DNA from: Phoronis australis
Taxonomy: Eukaryota; Phoronida; Phoronidae
Direction of reading: 5' to 3'
Assembly: GCA_002633005.1 (NCBI GenBank)
Contig: NMRA01000065.1
Coordinates: 242,011-304,010, forward strand
DNA length: 62,000 nt
Shown here: piece by piece, positions 36,731-50,700 of the stretch
Layout: every line of letters begins with the position of its first letter
Position numbering within the stretch: position 1 is the first letter of the stretch
Translations under genes and position numbers: made by a program
Notes under the pieces: generated by a model
What the model was told of the DNA's origin: nothing
Seen by the model: the letters and a program-made list of their open reading frames with translations, nothing else
The model's database searches: none

Positions 36731-37767
36731 TAATGCATTATACAGCCGTGGAGAAAAATATTCTTGGTGAAACAAATACCCTTGCGTCATTTTCCAAAAT
36801 CCATACAGCAAAATATCTTAGGGTCGGTTTTGGTCACCAATTTAAATGCATCTCGTCTTTGCGTTCGGTTGCGAAACCCAATTTTAATTAATAATAACAA
36901 CGAAAACAAAAATCCTGAATAGAGTACAAGAGGCGCTGTCATTGGTGTTTCGGTTATTCTTATATACAAAAATCACTACACTGAATAAAATTATTTTATG
37001 ACTAGATCAGTAAGTTAGGAAAAGTATGTTATTGGTAATGATATTAGTTGTGAAACCTCTGTTATAGAGCTAATTATTTATACGACGCTAACCTTTAATT
37101 ATATTAACGTAAAGCAATAAAAATCAAAAACTTTCTGGATGCAATGATCACGTGGGATCAGGGACCAATTTTTGCGTTACCTCGCAAATATTTTGATAAT
37201 CATGTTTAACCCGACATGGGTTGTCTTCATGCTTGAAATAAGCTAGTGCAACAACAAAAAGTCTGAAGGAACGCAAATATTTTGTGAGGGGACGCTAAAA
37301 TTCTGAAAGGGAGCGCAAAAATCTCCATTTTTTCATATCATGTCCATTTAGAAGCTCAATAAATATACATGAAGCGTTTCAAACAAAGTTGAAATCGACA
37401 GCTGATAAACGCAGTGAGAGTGGAAGAACGTTTATCGAACGAGCTTGACATAGAGATGCATTTTGAAAACGGGCCTTGTGGAAGCAAACAACTCAGTGTT
37501 GCTCGCGGTAACAATCTTGAGTCTATTTATACATGTACATTGTGTGATAGCTTCAAAGAGACACTATTACTGGGTAGAAGCCATTGCATTCATTTTGTGC
37601 CTGTTTATATATAGATGCATGTACTACTTTGTTTTTTTTCCAAACCGTGGTCGTCCACATACGTTTATCAGCGACGGGCTCTGTTGCTCGTTCGTTCCCT
37701 GTATTTCAGTGCGACGCATTAAGAGTATACAATGTTTGTATTCGTCCATGCTTACTTTATATTTCAG
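36731..37767. other. Upstream flank of the MAM gene, nothing firm
   Basis: Frames at 37414-37801 lack ATG starts. A hydrophobic ATG-initiated stretch at 37749 runs into a stop after 17 codons with no donor. Confidence 0.45.
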
Positions 37768-37845
37768 GTGTCCTTTCGTTTTATTGCTTTGGAGCGATTG
37801 ATTTGCATGGGATCCCAAATGCTGACGCAATCGATGGTTGGAGAG
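37768..37845 (+). CDS. Possible upstream exon of the MAM gene
   Basis: A 26-codon segment with a TTTCAG acceptor and an AGAG|GTAATT donor. It is open in the phase 1-to-1 frame that all MAM-gene exons use and would join in frame to the exon at 38578. The predicted segment ends in GIPNADAIDGWR. The GIPNADA stretch is faintly like the start of an F5/8C (discoidin) domain, but no continuing discoidin exon was seen. Chance is a real alternative. Confidence 0.25.
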
Positions 37846-38194
37846 GTAATTCGCAAATAATTAACCAATGGAATTTTATTTCCATCATCATAAATTAAAT
37901 CATCTAGATGGCGTTGCTGTGGGGACCGACGTGAGCACGCATACTAGGTAGCTGATGAACTTTTACAAAGGACGGGCCTATAATCAGGAAGAGCAGGTGT
38001 ATGTATACATGCAGTCAAAATAACAGAGTTAGACTTTATTGTAAAGACATAATACAGAACACTTCTACCCTGAGACGTTTCCAAATCACGCTACTAATGA
38101 CAAAGATTAATTCACAACATGTACATGCATTTGTTAATCATATTCCAAATTGTATCATTTGACATGGGGCATGTAAATTAAAGGTGTATGCTTC

Positions 38195-38290
38195 ATTTGT
38201 GTGCGCGTGCACGAGTGTGTGCGTGCGTGTGAGTGTGTGTGCATGTACGTGGCGTAGGTGTGTACGTGGCGTGCGCGCCGGTGTGTTTGT
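38195..38290. repeat. Alternating GT/GC-rich tract
   Basis: Long alternating purine-pyrimidine runs (GTGTGCGCGTGC, GTGTGTGTGCATG, GTGCGCGCCGGTGTG). It lies about 290 bp upstream of the first supported MAM exon. Such tracts can adopt Z-DNA; that is inference. Confidence 0.8.
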
Positions 38291-38577
38291 ACTAAGAGTG
38301 ACAGAGCCAGGCGAGGTTTCCGACGGAGTGACGTCACCCAGGCCAGTACGAAACTGGCCACCCTCCTTCCGCGTCCTCGAAAAAACGGCCCACGAAGCGG
38401 GGAAGACGGAGTTTGTGTAAACGATGCATTTTACATGGGCAACATGTGGGATGTAAAATGGTGTGAAGAAATGCATACTTTTAATTGTCAAACTTTGCAG
38501 TCACCTAAAAGAAGAGACGCGGGGTCTGTTTTCTATTCCTTATTTCAAGTTGTGTAGAAAAAACAATTTTATTTCAG

Positions 38578-38733
38578 ACGAAACAAGACTATTCATTTGC
38601 ACATTTGAGAGCGGAAGTTTGTGTAACATGACTCAGGATAGTGACGATGACGCAGACTGGGATGTCAACCAATCGGGAACAAGTAATGACTCTGCCAAAC
38701 CAGCCATCGATCACACCACGGGGTCCATTACAG
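38578..38733 (+). CDS. Exon: N-terminal third of MAM domain 1
   Basis: 52 codons, phase 1 to 1. Shows the MAM opening: the cysteine pair in CTFESGSLC, the acidic-aromatic motif DDADWDVN and the DHTTGS turn. Acceptor ATTTCAG, donor CAG|GTACTT. Confidence 0.88.
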
Positions 38734-41700
38734 GTACTTACTAAGTGGGAGTGCCATTGTTCTTTTGCTTTTGATCGTGGTCAACTAATAACACGTACAT
38801 GTAAGCTGTTGGTGAATTGTTACCGACGCTATACTTTACAGTAAAGCGGCAAACGTGGATATGAAATATACTGCGGCAACGGGAGAATATAAAATCTGAA
38901 AATGTTAAGTCGGGTGACAATCTGCCCTCAATTTATCAAAGAAATTTAATATAAAATACGTACACATACAATAGGTAAAGGAACAGAGGAACAAATATGT
39001 CAACTAAAAGCGACAAGAACCCATCAGCCATTTGGAGATTTATGTCAACTTGCTAATTAAGCTACATTAATGTACGTTCTTTTCTCAGAAAATCTCAGTG
39101 TATGTCATTTCAATGGCAATTGTTCATTTAATATAGCAATTGTTCATATAATTGGCCCTCTGGAAATAAGAACGAGTAACATGCATTTACAGCTACAGCT
39201 ACACGAAAATGCTTCAAGAACAAGATCACGTTTCAAAGTGTTTGTATTTGTTTTTGGGACCAGGCTTCTGACAGATATTTGACCATTACTTCGAATCTGA
39301 AGTCTTCAAGAATTTTGCAATAAGATATGGAATAGTAGACGTATCAATCTCACCTGCTTCACAGACTTTTGTTATTCTGTGTCAGACAATTTCTTTCTTT
39401 TCAGTCGTAAAGTTCGTCTTAGTAACCCTGTGCTAATTTACATTCAACTAAACACCCTTCTATAGCGCTGTGTGTATTTTATCTATCTATATAAACGGAC
39501 TTTTCTATAGCTAGTAAAATGACGTTAACTGTCATAATATCTTAATAAATATTCAAGAAAAATGAGTCATTTCTGTTAATACCAATATACAGAGGCATGG
39601 GATTTAAAAGGAAACCTTCATTTTAAATAACACAATAATAAATAAATAAATAAAGAAAGAAAGCTCGGTTTTGGCCTATTGCGAGATACAAAAGAACGAC
39701 TTTCCCGTCCACCTCTTTGAAACGAAATAATGCTCTGTAACCCTCAAAAGTTTGGAGGAAAATTTGAAAACTCCTTTCAAAGTCTGCCAAACGGGCAAGC
39801 GTGACCTACGCTTTGAGCGAATTATGTGAAAACTGTGGAAACGGTCACCCTACAAGGACCATAATGTTCACTTTGCGAAATAGAGGGCAGGAATTTTTTG
39901 TTGATTCCTGCTTTTATCTTTTAATATTGACGTCAATTATGCATTAGCGGGTGACAGAACGAGGATTGGTTGAAATCATCAAAACAAGGTTTAATATCAT
40001 TTTAATTATACAAACTCCAGTTTTTGCATGCTTAGGTTCACTGAGGTTGTTGTATCTTACACTTTAGGCAAGAGCAAGCAGGTTCTCGTGGGACACTTTC
40101 ATGCAAATCACGTGAATCAAGTTTCACTCACTACTAACTACGGTCACGTTACTGAACGCACACTTTGGCTGCGTTCTGTAGACGCAAGAACCTCACGAAA
40201 GCCCAAGCTCACGATACATAGCATGCTCACCCACCCCATTTGGCGAAGTGGGCAAAAAGGTCCGCCTCAGAGAAACAAAAAGTGCAAGAAAACGAGACAA
40301 AAGTCCACAAGAATTCGGCAAGAATGTACAATTCATAGGTTTGAACGTAGTAAAAGGTACACATACTGAAAAAATCGAACCCCCTATATTTTAGGATGGG
40401 TGTGCGCATGGCTATTCTTCACGACATATCGCCATGCATGGTAAGCGAAGTGCGTATTCACATTAGCTTAAATCGCGAGTTTCTTGGGTTAACAGAACAC
40501 ATTCTGTCTGTTTAGGGAGCTACGTGAGCACCAGAAGTGTCAGCAACTTCCTTGGGAAGTCAAGCGTTTTGACCTTACCTTTACTCAGACACTCAGACAG
40601 CGACAAATGCCTAACGTTATACTACAACATGGATGTAAACCAAGCCGGACGGTTATCTGTTCAAATAAAGAATGAAACGCGGACTATGGAGCTCTGGACT
40701 AGACAAGGCAAGTGAAAATTTTCTGATTCTGCAGTGCCAAGTGCTGTTTTGTGTTTTGGTTTTTACTCGAGGGTTTTACATTGCATTTTATATCAATGTA
40801 TAGACTGTCACTTCCATTGTTAGTATTTGCACCCACAGTCACGGACAAAAGACCACGATTTTTAAATAGGCTCTTTCACCAGCGTTTCAGTGACTAAGAA
40901 CGCCTTTAATAATTCTACATACCGATACTAAAGCGGCCATTCCAATATTCTTTAAACACAAAGTCGCATAATTAAATGAACAAATTTTATCATAGAATTG
41001 TGAATTTCTCCCAACACCCCAGCAATACGGAACTGCACTAAAGGTTAAATTATGGCACTTATTTACAGTTATTAAGTGGCCATGAATAAAAAAGCCTCTT
41101 AATCTTGGACGTTTCAGCTGATTTGTCTGACTAGTTGTCACTTTCCCACTTTATAAACCTTGAAATTTTACAGGAACTGGTGTAATCGTCGCCAGTAACA
41201 AGAAGCTGTGCGTGTTCCCGTTCACTTATAGGGGGCGCTCATTTACATCTTGCATTAAAAAAAGAACGGGACAGGGTAGAGTCTGTGCAACAAACGCCAC
41301 CTTTAGTGAAGATGATAGTGGAGACTGCCCAGGTAAATATAAGTAACGTTTTGCATCTGCAAATCGATGGTGTCTAATATCAGTTTTGTTTTGATGACGA
41401 TGACTCAGCCTAGTCACACTATAGAAGCTATACTTTTGATCAACAGGTTTCGGGAAGATAAATGCACGGTGCAGCGTCCGCTAATGACGTATTTACGGAG
41501 TTCCAGGGGCATGTTAACCCTCAATAGAAAGCGTTATTTCTGTCATTCTTGTGTGTATACCCGTCAATAACGTCACAGTTCTCCCGTGACTGGATTTCAA
41601 AACGTGCTGGACGCTTCGTGACTGTTCTAGCAACACTAGTGAGTGACTGCTGTGCGTGAGTTTGGAATGTTGCTTAATCTCAGTATCGCGTATGAGTGAA

Positions 41701-44700
41701 GATGGAATACACGTAGCAACTTGAAAAGTTCAATCAAATAATCACGTTTACGTTGACAAAAATTTGCACTGCACTTTATCAATGCCAATAAAATAAAATA
41801 ATTTTTAACCAATCTTTTTTCAACTATTGGAGATCTCATTCATCAAAAAATACTTGACTTAACCATTCACATAAACCTCCGACTTTTGGCACAAATTACG
41901 ATAAAGGAGAAAATGGATGATCATGAGGTCAATGATTACAAAAATTCTTTACAACTGAACAAAAATTTCACCTGATTGCCCAAATGAATATTCAATTCCA
42001 AGTTCACGCATGCACGATCTTGAGATTGAGCAGGATTTTAAGTTCACGCACATCAACTCCACTTAAAGGTTAAGAACGGTCAGTTATCGCAACGGAGTAG
42101 AGGGGGAACTACATGTATAAGGCACGTAACCGTCCGTTCACAGACACGCGGGTACAGGTAGAAAAGATGTGGCTTAAATTTTCCGAATCAAAACTTTTGG
42201 TAGTTGCGATTCAGTAAAATTGATCGTTTTCCAATGTTTAATCGACAGCCATTTTCGACACTATTTTCTTTGATAGATGTACAACAAATTCGTCATTATT
42301 TGGACACGACTTTTCGAATTGCGAACACGCTGAGTGTCTCTATTGACTAGGATAGTTGAAAGGGAATACTCTATACACGGGAGTCAAAGTCGAGGAGCAA
42401 CTATAGGGACCTTTAAGTAAGGGTTTCTGTGAGGAATGTTTAAGAGGAGTTACGTAACAACAGCTATCTGTACTCTGGAGGACTGTGAATCATGACACGT
42501 GGAAACAACAGACAGTTATACTTGTAGTATCCATTCGTTGAGAGGAGGCAGCGTGGCTTAGTGGGATACGTGTCCGCTTCTTTGTTTAAGGTCGTGGGTT
42601 CGAGTCCCATTGGTTCACACTTCTAGACCCTTATGTCAGGTTTGTAAGGTCTGTAGCTCCTCAGTTGGGCTTTGATCATTAAAGTATTAAAGTGGATCTA
42701 GGTGGGCCCACATTATCAGCCTGGGCACGTCTTGTGTAACGTGTACCAGACCGCCTAAAATTGTTTGCTATACATGTACGTTTCGTAGCAAATGTGAACT
42801 ATGACGACAGGGACTTTCCTCCATGAAACTGGGAAGCTTTGTTTAATCCTGCAAAGAACCGCGAAAGGATTCTCCGTCTGTGTCCTCTCTTACGTATTAC
42901 AATAGCTCATGTCCTGATTCTTGCACCGTCAAATGTAACTTGCTGTTAATAGGTAAGACACTGACTGGGTGGACTCGAGTCGACATTAAGCTGCCACCTG
43001 GTGATTATCAAACTCAGATAAAAGGTACAACTCCAGAAACTTTCTCCACCGCGTACACGGCTGTCTCTATTGATGACGTCATCGTTTCCTTGGGGTCATG
43101 TGGAGTTGGCAAAGTTGGATCTATGGCTGGAACCACACAAAGAGGCCCATTGGCAGGATCAGTCAACGGACTAGTGGTACCCGTGGTTAAATGCGACTTC
43201 GAAACTTCATTGTGTAGCTTGCGACAAGACGGAAATGATGACTTTGACTGGACGCGACAGAAGGGCGAAACATCAAGCCCCGACACGGGACCAACAACCG
43301 ACCACACACTCGGCTCCGCAAATGGTAAGACTGTGAGTGTGGCTTTACACACTATTACTTCTGCTTAAGCGAGAACGCACCCGATTTTGATGCTGCCTTT
43401 AGTAAGAATACAGATTCCCGGTTATCTTGGTGAAGCATTCTTTCAAGTTGATTGGTCTTCCCTGTCACGTGTTTACTATTCTTGGAGCAGTAGTCTGTCT
43501 ACTACTGGCTCAGTGAACGTGAATGTAGAACCAAGGCGCGGGCCTTTAGTTGAACCGTTTACGCCACTTTCTAGTTGCTTGACTGATTACGTCAAGGGAA
43601 TAGTAAAGGGAAATGTCTGTCCAAAATGAAAAAAAGATCTTTATTTATACTAAAGGTGTATTCCAAAGCAGTTGTTTTCCCCTTGTACTAGATTTAGGGC
43701 TAACTCCAGTGAAACGTCTGTCGGTTTGGATAACGTCGATTATGTTAATAACTGCATCTTTCCATTCATTAGGATACTACGTTTACATCGAAACTTCGCT
43801 TCCACGACAAAGGGGTGACAGAGCCCGTTTGTTGACACCGAAATTGGAGTTGTCCAGTAATGGCGGGTGCTTGTCATTTTTTTACCACATATTTGGGAAA
43901 ACAACGGGCGAATTCAACGTGTATTACCGATACAGTGGATTTGATAGTCTATTGTACACAGTGAAAGGTAAGTCAATTAATTAATCCTGCTAAGTGTTTT
44001 GTGTCACTTAGGGTAAAACTAACCACACGTTTGTTTCTGTACTCTTCCGAAATTCGTACACCGCCAGCAGCACGTCAGTAGGCCTATATGGACTTTAATG
44101 TGGCTTGATCGTGTCACTGCACTGTAAGACCAATTCACTATTGCAAAAGAAAGTCCTTTCCGACCTCAAATTGCATTTTTTATAATTGCTAAGTTTTGTC
44201 TTCTATTAGAGATACTGGTGAATTTAAGTTTGTAGAAATAGCAATGTTTTTTTATAACAAATGTTTCATGTTTGAAATTTTTGAAAACATTCAAGCTAAC
44301 TTTTAAAATGATTTACTTCGACGTCTGAATGTTTTAATCGTAATTGAAGGCCCATCTGACGATATTTGGAGAAAGGCAACCTTATCGTTGCCGCGTGGAC
44401 GTTACGAGCTAGTCTTTGAAGGAGTTGTCAACAACGTCTATGGAGACATCGCGCTGGATGACTTACATGTGCTGCCGACGTCTTGTTCTGGTACTTGTCC
44501 CACTTAAATTACATAGAAGCTGAAAACTGCAATTTAAGGCTTGCACATGCTGGATAAGCAACTGTGCTTTAAAGTGACCAAGACTGAGTGCATGTTTACT
44601 TACGTACGTTACTGTTATCATGGCACATGAACGTACCATATACATGGGGTTCGTTCCGCAGTAGCAATAATTTTTCGTATAAGTTCACGTGCTTCACTTG

Positions 44701-47700
44701 TATTGCGTGTCGATATCTCGCGAAATCTATTGTGATCTTGTGTTTCCGCAAGGTTCTTACTTTCATGGAAGGCAGCTTCTAATGAAACCAACATTCAAAT
44801 TGTACATTGTACCGTGAACGTGAGAATATATTGTCTTTGACAAAGTACTTTGTCATCTCAAGTTTGACGCCAAACATAATTCTCTTGCACTACCAGTTAC
44901 ATATGGTGTAGTTCTTTGATTAACGGAAGAAGCACATTGAAACAATTCCTCAGGACGGAAATGGAAAACGACTTCTTTATTTCCAAGGTAGTCCAGTGAC
45001 TGAAGTCGCCACCTCACTCTACGGTTGTTCTTTCGAAGGAGGAACTTTATGTAATATCACACAGGAACAATCCGATGACTCCGATTGGGATTTGAATGTG
45101 GCTACTTCCGATTTGTCAACCGCCAGACCACCGAGAGATCACACTAGAAAACTCACCACGGGTAAAATTTTGCAGTGTTATAAATTTCATAGAATAATTG
45201 TTTGACTTTCATTTGCCCTTTGTCATGTTTGCTTTTAAACTTACGTTTGGTAAACAATGGCAGTGAATAGTTTTTTCCGGCAGTATCATGTCCATGTTCA
45301 TGTCATTTTGTTCATGACCTGATCTTCAAAATATCGAAGGTGACATTGAACCGTTTTTTCTATACAAAAAATTTGATTTAAGCGGTTATAAAATTGAGCC
45401 TATCATGTTCCTGGCTCAGTTTATAAGTGACGTCTGACCGCGGGAACAACTGACTATACACTATTCATTGGCATCAAGCTCACAAAACCTCAGGACACGC
45501 TGTGACCTGAAATTTTATTGACCCTGGTCTCAAGCCATAACGAACTATCACTCCATTTTAAGCCCCAAAATCACCTCAGATTTGACTAAGCAACAACTTG
45601 AGGCCAATTGCAGTCTTTCTCAGAACTTTTTGTCGAAAAGCACAGTTTTAATCCCGTTTGAACTGGTGTGAGCTTTTCAGGTCAAAGTTCATGACACAAT
45701 TATAATAATTGTGCATTTAAATCCGCAAACTGTTTTTCGTGTATACATGTACATGCATCCAATTTCGCCTCCATCCTCCCAAACAAAATTTCGTTCTTTA
45801 CAAGGAAAGTTGCAAAACCAAGTCTTCAGATAACTTTGCGTTGTATGGTAACACAACAGGAAAACACTACATTTTCAGTGTTCGACTATAATTCTGTCAA
45901 GTTAACGTGCGTCCTGCATGAGCGGATAAGACTGGCAGCAATCGGCAATAAATGAAGTTGACAAGTCATTTTTATAGAATAAATAGTACGCATTCATCTT
46001 GCCTGGAAAAATAATGGTTTTCCCCTCTCCCCTAAAGACAACCTAGGACCGCCGATGTCTTGCAATGCACCTTGCATATTTCATGCACGCACCCGCGGGG
46101 GCTCGGGGGGGGGCTCGAACGAGCTCCTCCATTTGGCGAAGTGGGCAAAAAGGTCGGCTCCTCAGAGACAAAAAGTCCGTGAAAATGGGACAAAAGTCCT
46201 CTAAATAAGCGCAAACGCGCACTTCACGGTGGTGCTCCTGTTTTTTTTCTTTTTGTCCGCCCGCTCTTTTATTAGCAAAATGTCCACAACGTCAGGAATT
46301 CGAGCCCCCCCCCCATATTGAAGGCTGGGTGCGCGCATGTATTTACGACAAAGCAAACCGCTCTTTTCACGTGACATTCATACCAAAATCCCATTGACTG
46401 CAGGCTCATATCTCAGCACAAGGTCTATCGCCAACTTCCTGGGAAGAGACAGTGTTCTGATTCTTCCGCTGCTTGCCCGCACCGACAGTACTAGATGTCT
46501 AAGACTGTACTATAATATGGATAAAGATCAAAGTGGAACGCTGACTGTGGCAAAGACAGGATCAACGAGGCTTGAGATGTTATGGAGTACGAGTGGTATG
46601 TTCGCACTTCAAAATGAATGAAGTAATCAACAAAAGACTTATTGCTTTAAAGCGTCCAGTTCTACGTAAGGTCTTGAGCTTGAGCCCTGATTCAAGCCAT
46701 GTTCCATCCCTTGTCTTTCGGCAATTTGTCAGAGTGGAGAGGTACTACCACCACGGGATAAATTCAGATTTCAGTTGTGGGCACCAGTGGGTCCTTTTAG
46801 ATTGGGCTGTAGTTTCAAATAAAACTTTCGAACAGTTCAGAAACACATGATTGTGCGCAAATGCGATTGTGAATGAGTTTTTGCGTTTAAGGTAACTACT
46901 TTACTATTTATGAATACAGCATGCAGTTATTTATTTTAAGAAAGCTGTTTCAAACTTTTGAATATTGCATGTAAAACATTTCAATTTACTTGAGTCATTT
47001 GCTTTATGTACGAGTTGTGCACCGCTGTAACAGGAGTCTAAGTGGTCATAGTGACGGTGTCCCAAATGTATTTCATACGAGTTCGTTTTTCAGGGAATGA
47101 CTTAAGTTCCATTGAAATTACATGCAGACCCTGCAATAGGTTTTAGTACGACACTGGCTCATTAATAGTGTACATGCATGAAAATACAAGTGCTTTTCTT
47201 GTAATGAAACAATTCCACACGAAGCCGTCATATGCAAACGTTTCTAAATTTACAGTTACTGGATTCGGGTAGATCATGCTGAAGAGGAAATGAACTGACA
47301 TGTTTAATCTACTCGAAGGAAAATAATGCCGCTTTGAGATGAGGAATTTTATAAGAAAGCAGATACGACGTCTCATCAGAAGGCAGATCACGTGCTTTAA
47401 AGTTTACAGAGGCGTCCTGCTTATGAATGAAGCGCCAAAGGGCTCTTAAACGAGTAAATTTCTGCGCGTTGAAATGTGCATAATCAACGCTTAGTTTTCT
47501 TTAATCAACGCGTAGTTTTCCTTAATCAAGACGTACTTTTAGTTCTTTTACGATCATTGTTCTGATCTTACTCAACGCGCACGTTTCTCAATCAACGCGC
47601 ACTTTTGCTCAATCAACGCGCACTTTTGCTCAATCAACGCGTAGTTTTACTTAATCAACGGATAGTTTTTCTTATTCAACGCGTTCTTTTAGTTCTCAAA

Positions 47701-50700
47701 CGATCGTTGTTCTGATACTATTCAACCCACACCTTTGTTAATCTACATGTATGCGTACATGTAGTTTTACTCAATCAACGCACTGGATTAGTTATTCGTT
47801 AAGACCAATCAAAGACAAGTTTACATTCAGTACGCAACGGCGCCATCATTTACGTGGTTACATGATAAAAATCTGCAACATTCTTCAAAAGTTGTCTTGC
47901 ACCCAGAAAGTCTTCCGCCATTTTGAGAATTGACAGCACGGGCGTGATTGGGCCATACATGTATGACCTGACTAACAGTACGCGTTGAATAAGCAAAACT
48001 ACGCGTTGATTAACTAAAATACGCGCTGATTAAGCAAACGTGTGCGTTGAGTAAGAGCATAACGACGATCGTTTAAGAACTAAAACTACGCGTTGATTAA
48101 TCACATTACAACGCGCAAAAAGGTATTCGTTTAAGAGTCCTTTGACGTTTTGTATGTATGTCTGCCATTTTGCGAGTTCAATTTACATGCCACCTGTTAA
48201 TAGTCTGACCAATTGCGTGCGATTCACCATTACCGACGAACAGGGCCTCAGGAAACCACGTCATTGGATTGTAGTCTTCCCACGGAAAGAAGCTAGGGTG
48301 AAGCTTCGTAACGCTGCATGACACTCGGGAGCAACTTGGGTCGAGAAATCTTTATTGGTACCAAAACAGTAATATCCGCATTACTAAACATTACAGCCTT
48401 TCCGACCAGTCATTTCAGCGTTTTGGCTTTTACACAAAAACCGACATCGTTTATGTTGCTTTTAACGTTTTATTTGGATACCAGATATTTTTTCTATGGA
48501 ATAAAAAAGGGTCCCTGACTTTTTAGCTTAAAGAGCTCCATTTAAGGAAATCGCTAGTTCACTAGAAGACGATTATTTCATGTTGTTGGGGGTGTTAAGC
48601 AACTAACGTTTACGTGAATAAACTTTAATAAATTCAAGTTTGCTGTTTAATACAAATTAAGACGCACAATGTCTACACTAGTATTTATGCATTGTTTCCA
48701 TGTTCAGTATGACGATATTGTGAAATTAGATTTGCGCCCTATGGTTCAAACCTTTATTAACAAACCTTCAACTCAACGAGTAATATAATAATCCGTTCTT
48801 CGACATCAAAAATGGTATTTAATTGTTTCCTAAGTTATCCAGTGTCGTAAAACTACGATTACATTGTTGCTTATTGGTAAACTGCGTCGAAACTCCTCAA
48901 AAGAGATATCGCGAACTATTTTCATTTTGATTGGATCTTCTACAATAAACTGAAACATTGTGCACACATTTTATTCAAAAGAGAATTTTTATTTTGGGTT
49001 GAAAAGCATGTTGCACTCATTGAATGAAGCAAATGTCCGCGTGTTGAGTATCAATTCTCAGATACTTTTAGGTCTGATTTCAAATCTATGCGGATCTTCA
49101 CACACGTGCACAGATGATTCTGTGACATTGGAAGAGATACGATTAACAGACAGGATTGTACAATCCGAAGCATGAGAAAGTTTTTTTTCTTACAGGCTCC
49201 GGGATTATTACAGCCACCAACGGAGAATCGTGTGTGTTCCCGTTCGACTATGAAGGAAACTCTTACATCACGTGTGTCAAACGAAGCTTCGGTGAAACGT
49301 CATGGTGTTCAACGGAGTCCACGGCTTCAATTTTGACACAGGCAACCTGTCCCGGTAAAGCTACCAGGATATACATGCATAGAAAAGTGTTGCTTTAGTT
49401 TTTCACTCTGTTACTGGTACTTGTCATATTTGACGTTTGAAGTAAATCACTTTCCACCGTCAGTCAAGCATGTCCATTTCATTAAGTTTAAAAGGTGTTG
49501 ACTGCCTTTCGTTCCCTGGAGAAGGGTTTTTCCAAACAACGGCTAGGCAGTGCTTCCACACGGTTAAAGTCCAGACCAATGCTATAGCTTTGTAACTGAG
49601 AGCGTATCCAATTCAATACCGGAAAACGACAACTCCTAACAGAGACATTTCATTTTCGACCCTCTCTCGGTTGCGACTTCCTTTGTTTTGCAACATAGAC
49701 CAGAATACAAAGGTGCGACGATACCCACCCAAATGATACTTGAGGGCAAAATACACTCTAGCGACCATACCAAAGAGGGCAAATCACCATGCAGCACATC
49801 CCTACCAATCTCAATCAATGTAAGAGTCTCCAAGTCCGTCTAGAGTAAACAGTGTATTCAAAGAACAATGCCACTTCAAGAAACACGTATTTAATATACG
49901 GTTGTTCAGCATTATAATTAAACATGATTACACCTGATTTTTATTTAATTTCAGGTCGGTCGCTAACAGGATGGACTCCAGCTGATATAGATCTGCCACC
50001 TGGCGACTTCAACGTTGTTATAATAGGAACAACTCCCTATCAGTTTTACACTCAATTCACACAAATATCAATAGACGACGTCACTGTAACTCTTGGATCA
50101 TGCAGTAAAAGACCACCTACGATACCTCCGACAAAGTACACAGTCCGACCAACGACAACGTTAACGACAGAAGCATTCACCAAAACACCTACAACAATTG
50201 CTACGTCACTAAGTACGTCATCACATGTTACAACAGATCTTAAAATAACTCAAGAACAGCCGAAAAGTTTTACTGGTCGCACCTGGCATACACCTCATCA
50301 ATCGACTTGGACGACATCCGCAGCACCGTTCATCTCGCCAGACATGCATACTCAGACAACAGCTTTAAATCAGTTTTCTAGTCCCAGAATACAAACTGCC
50401 ACAAGAGTGGGTCTTGGGACTTCACCAACGCCGTCTATGACGTCATCACACACGAGCACAAACCAGAGCACAAAGTCAGTAACCTCAAGGTTCAACACAT
50501 CACTATCGCACACCAGCAACATTCCATCGTCTCAACTGCCAGTTTCAACTTCTACCACGTCACAAAATTCAACCTTAAGTCAAGCCCTGACTCAGCACAC
50601 AACCTCTACCGAATCCACTCCCGAACCTACCTTGCCTGTCCTGACAACCTCCCTTCACAATCATTCGTCCACCGTTGTACGTGAACATCCCACAAGCTCA

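Noticed and set aside
37749-37802. Signal peptide exon (hydrophobic ATG-initiated stretch) for the MAM gene
   Set aside because: Stops after 17 codons with no in-phase donor and overlaps the candidate exon in another frame.
42547-42622. Functional tRNA gene
   Set aside because: A and B boxes are good but acceptor arms do not pair; best read as a SINE head.
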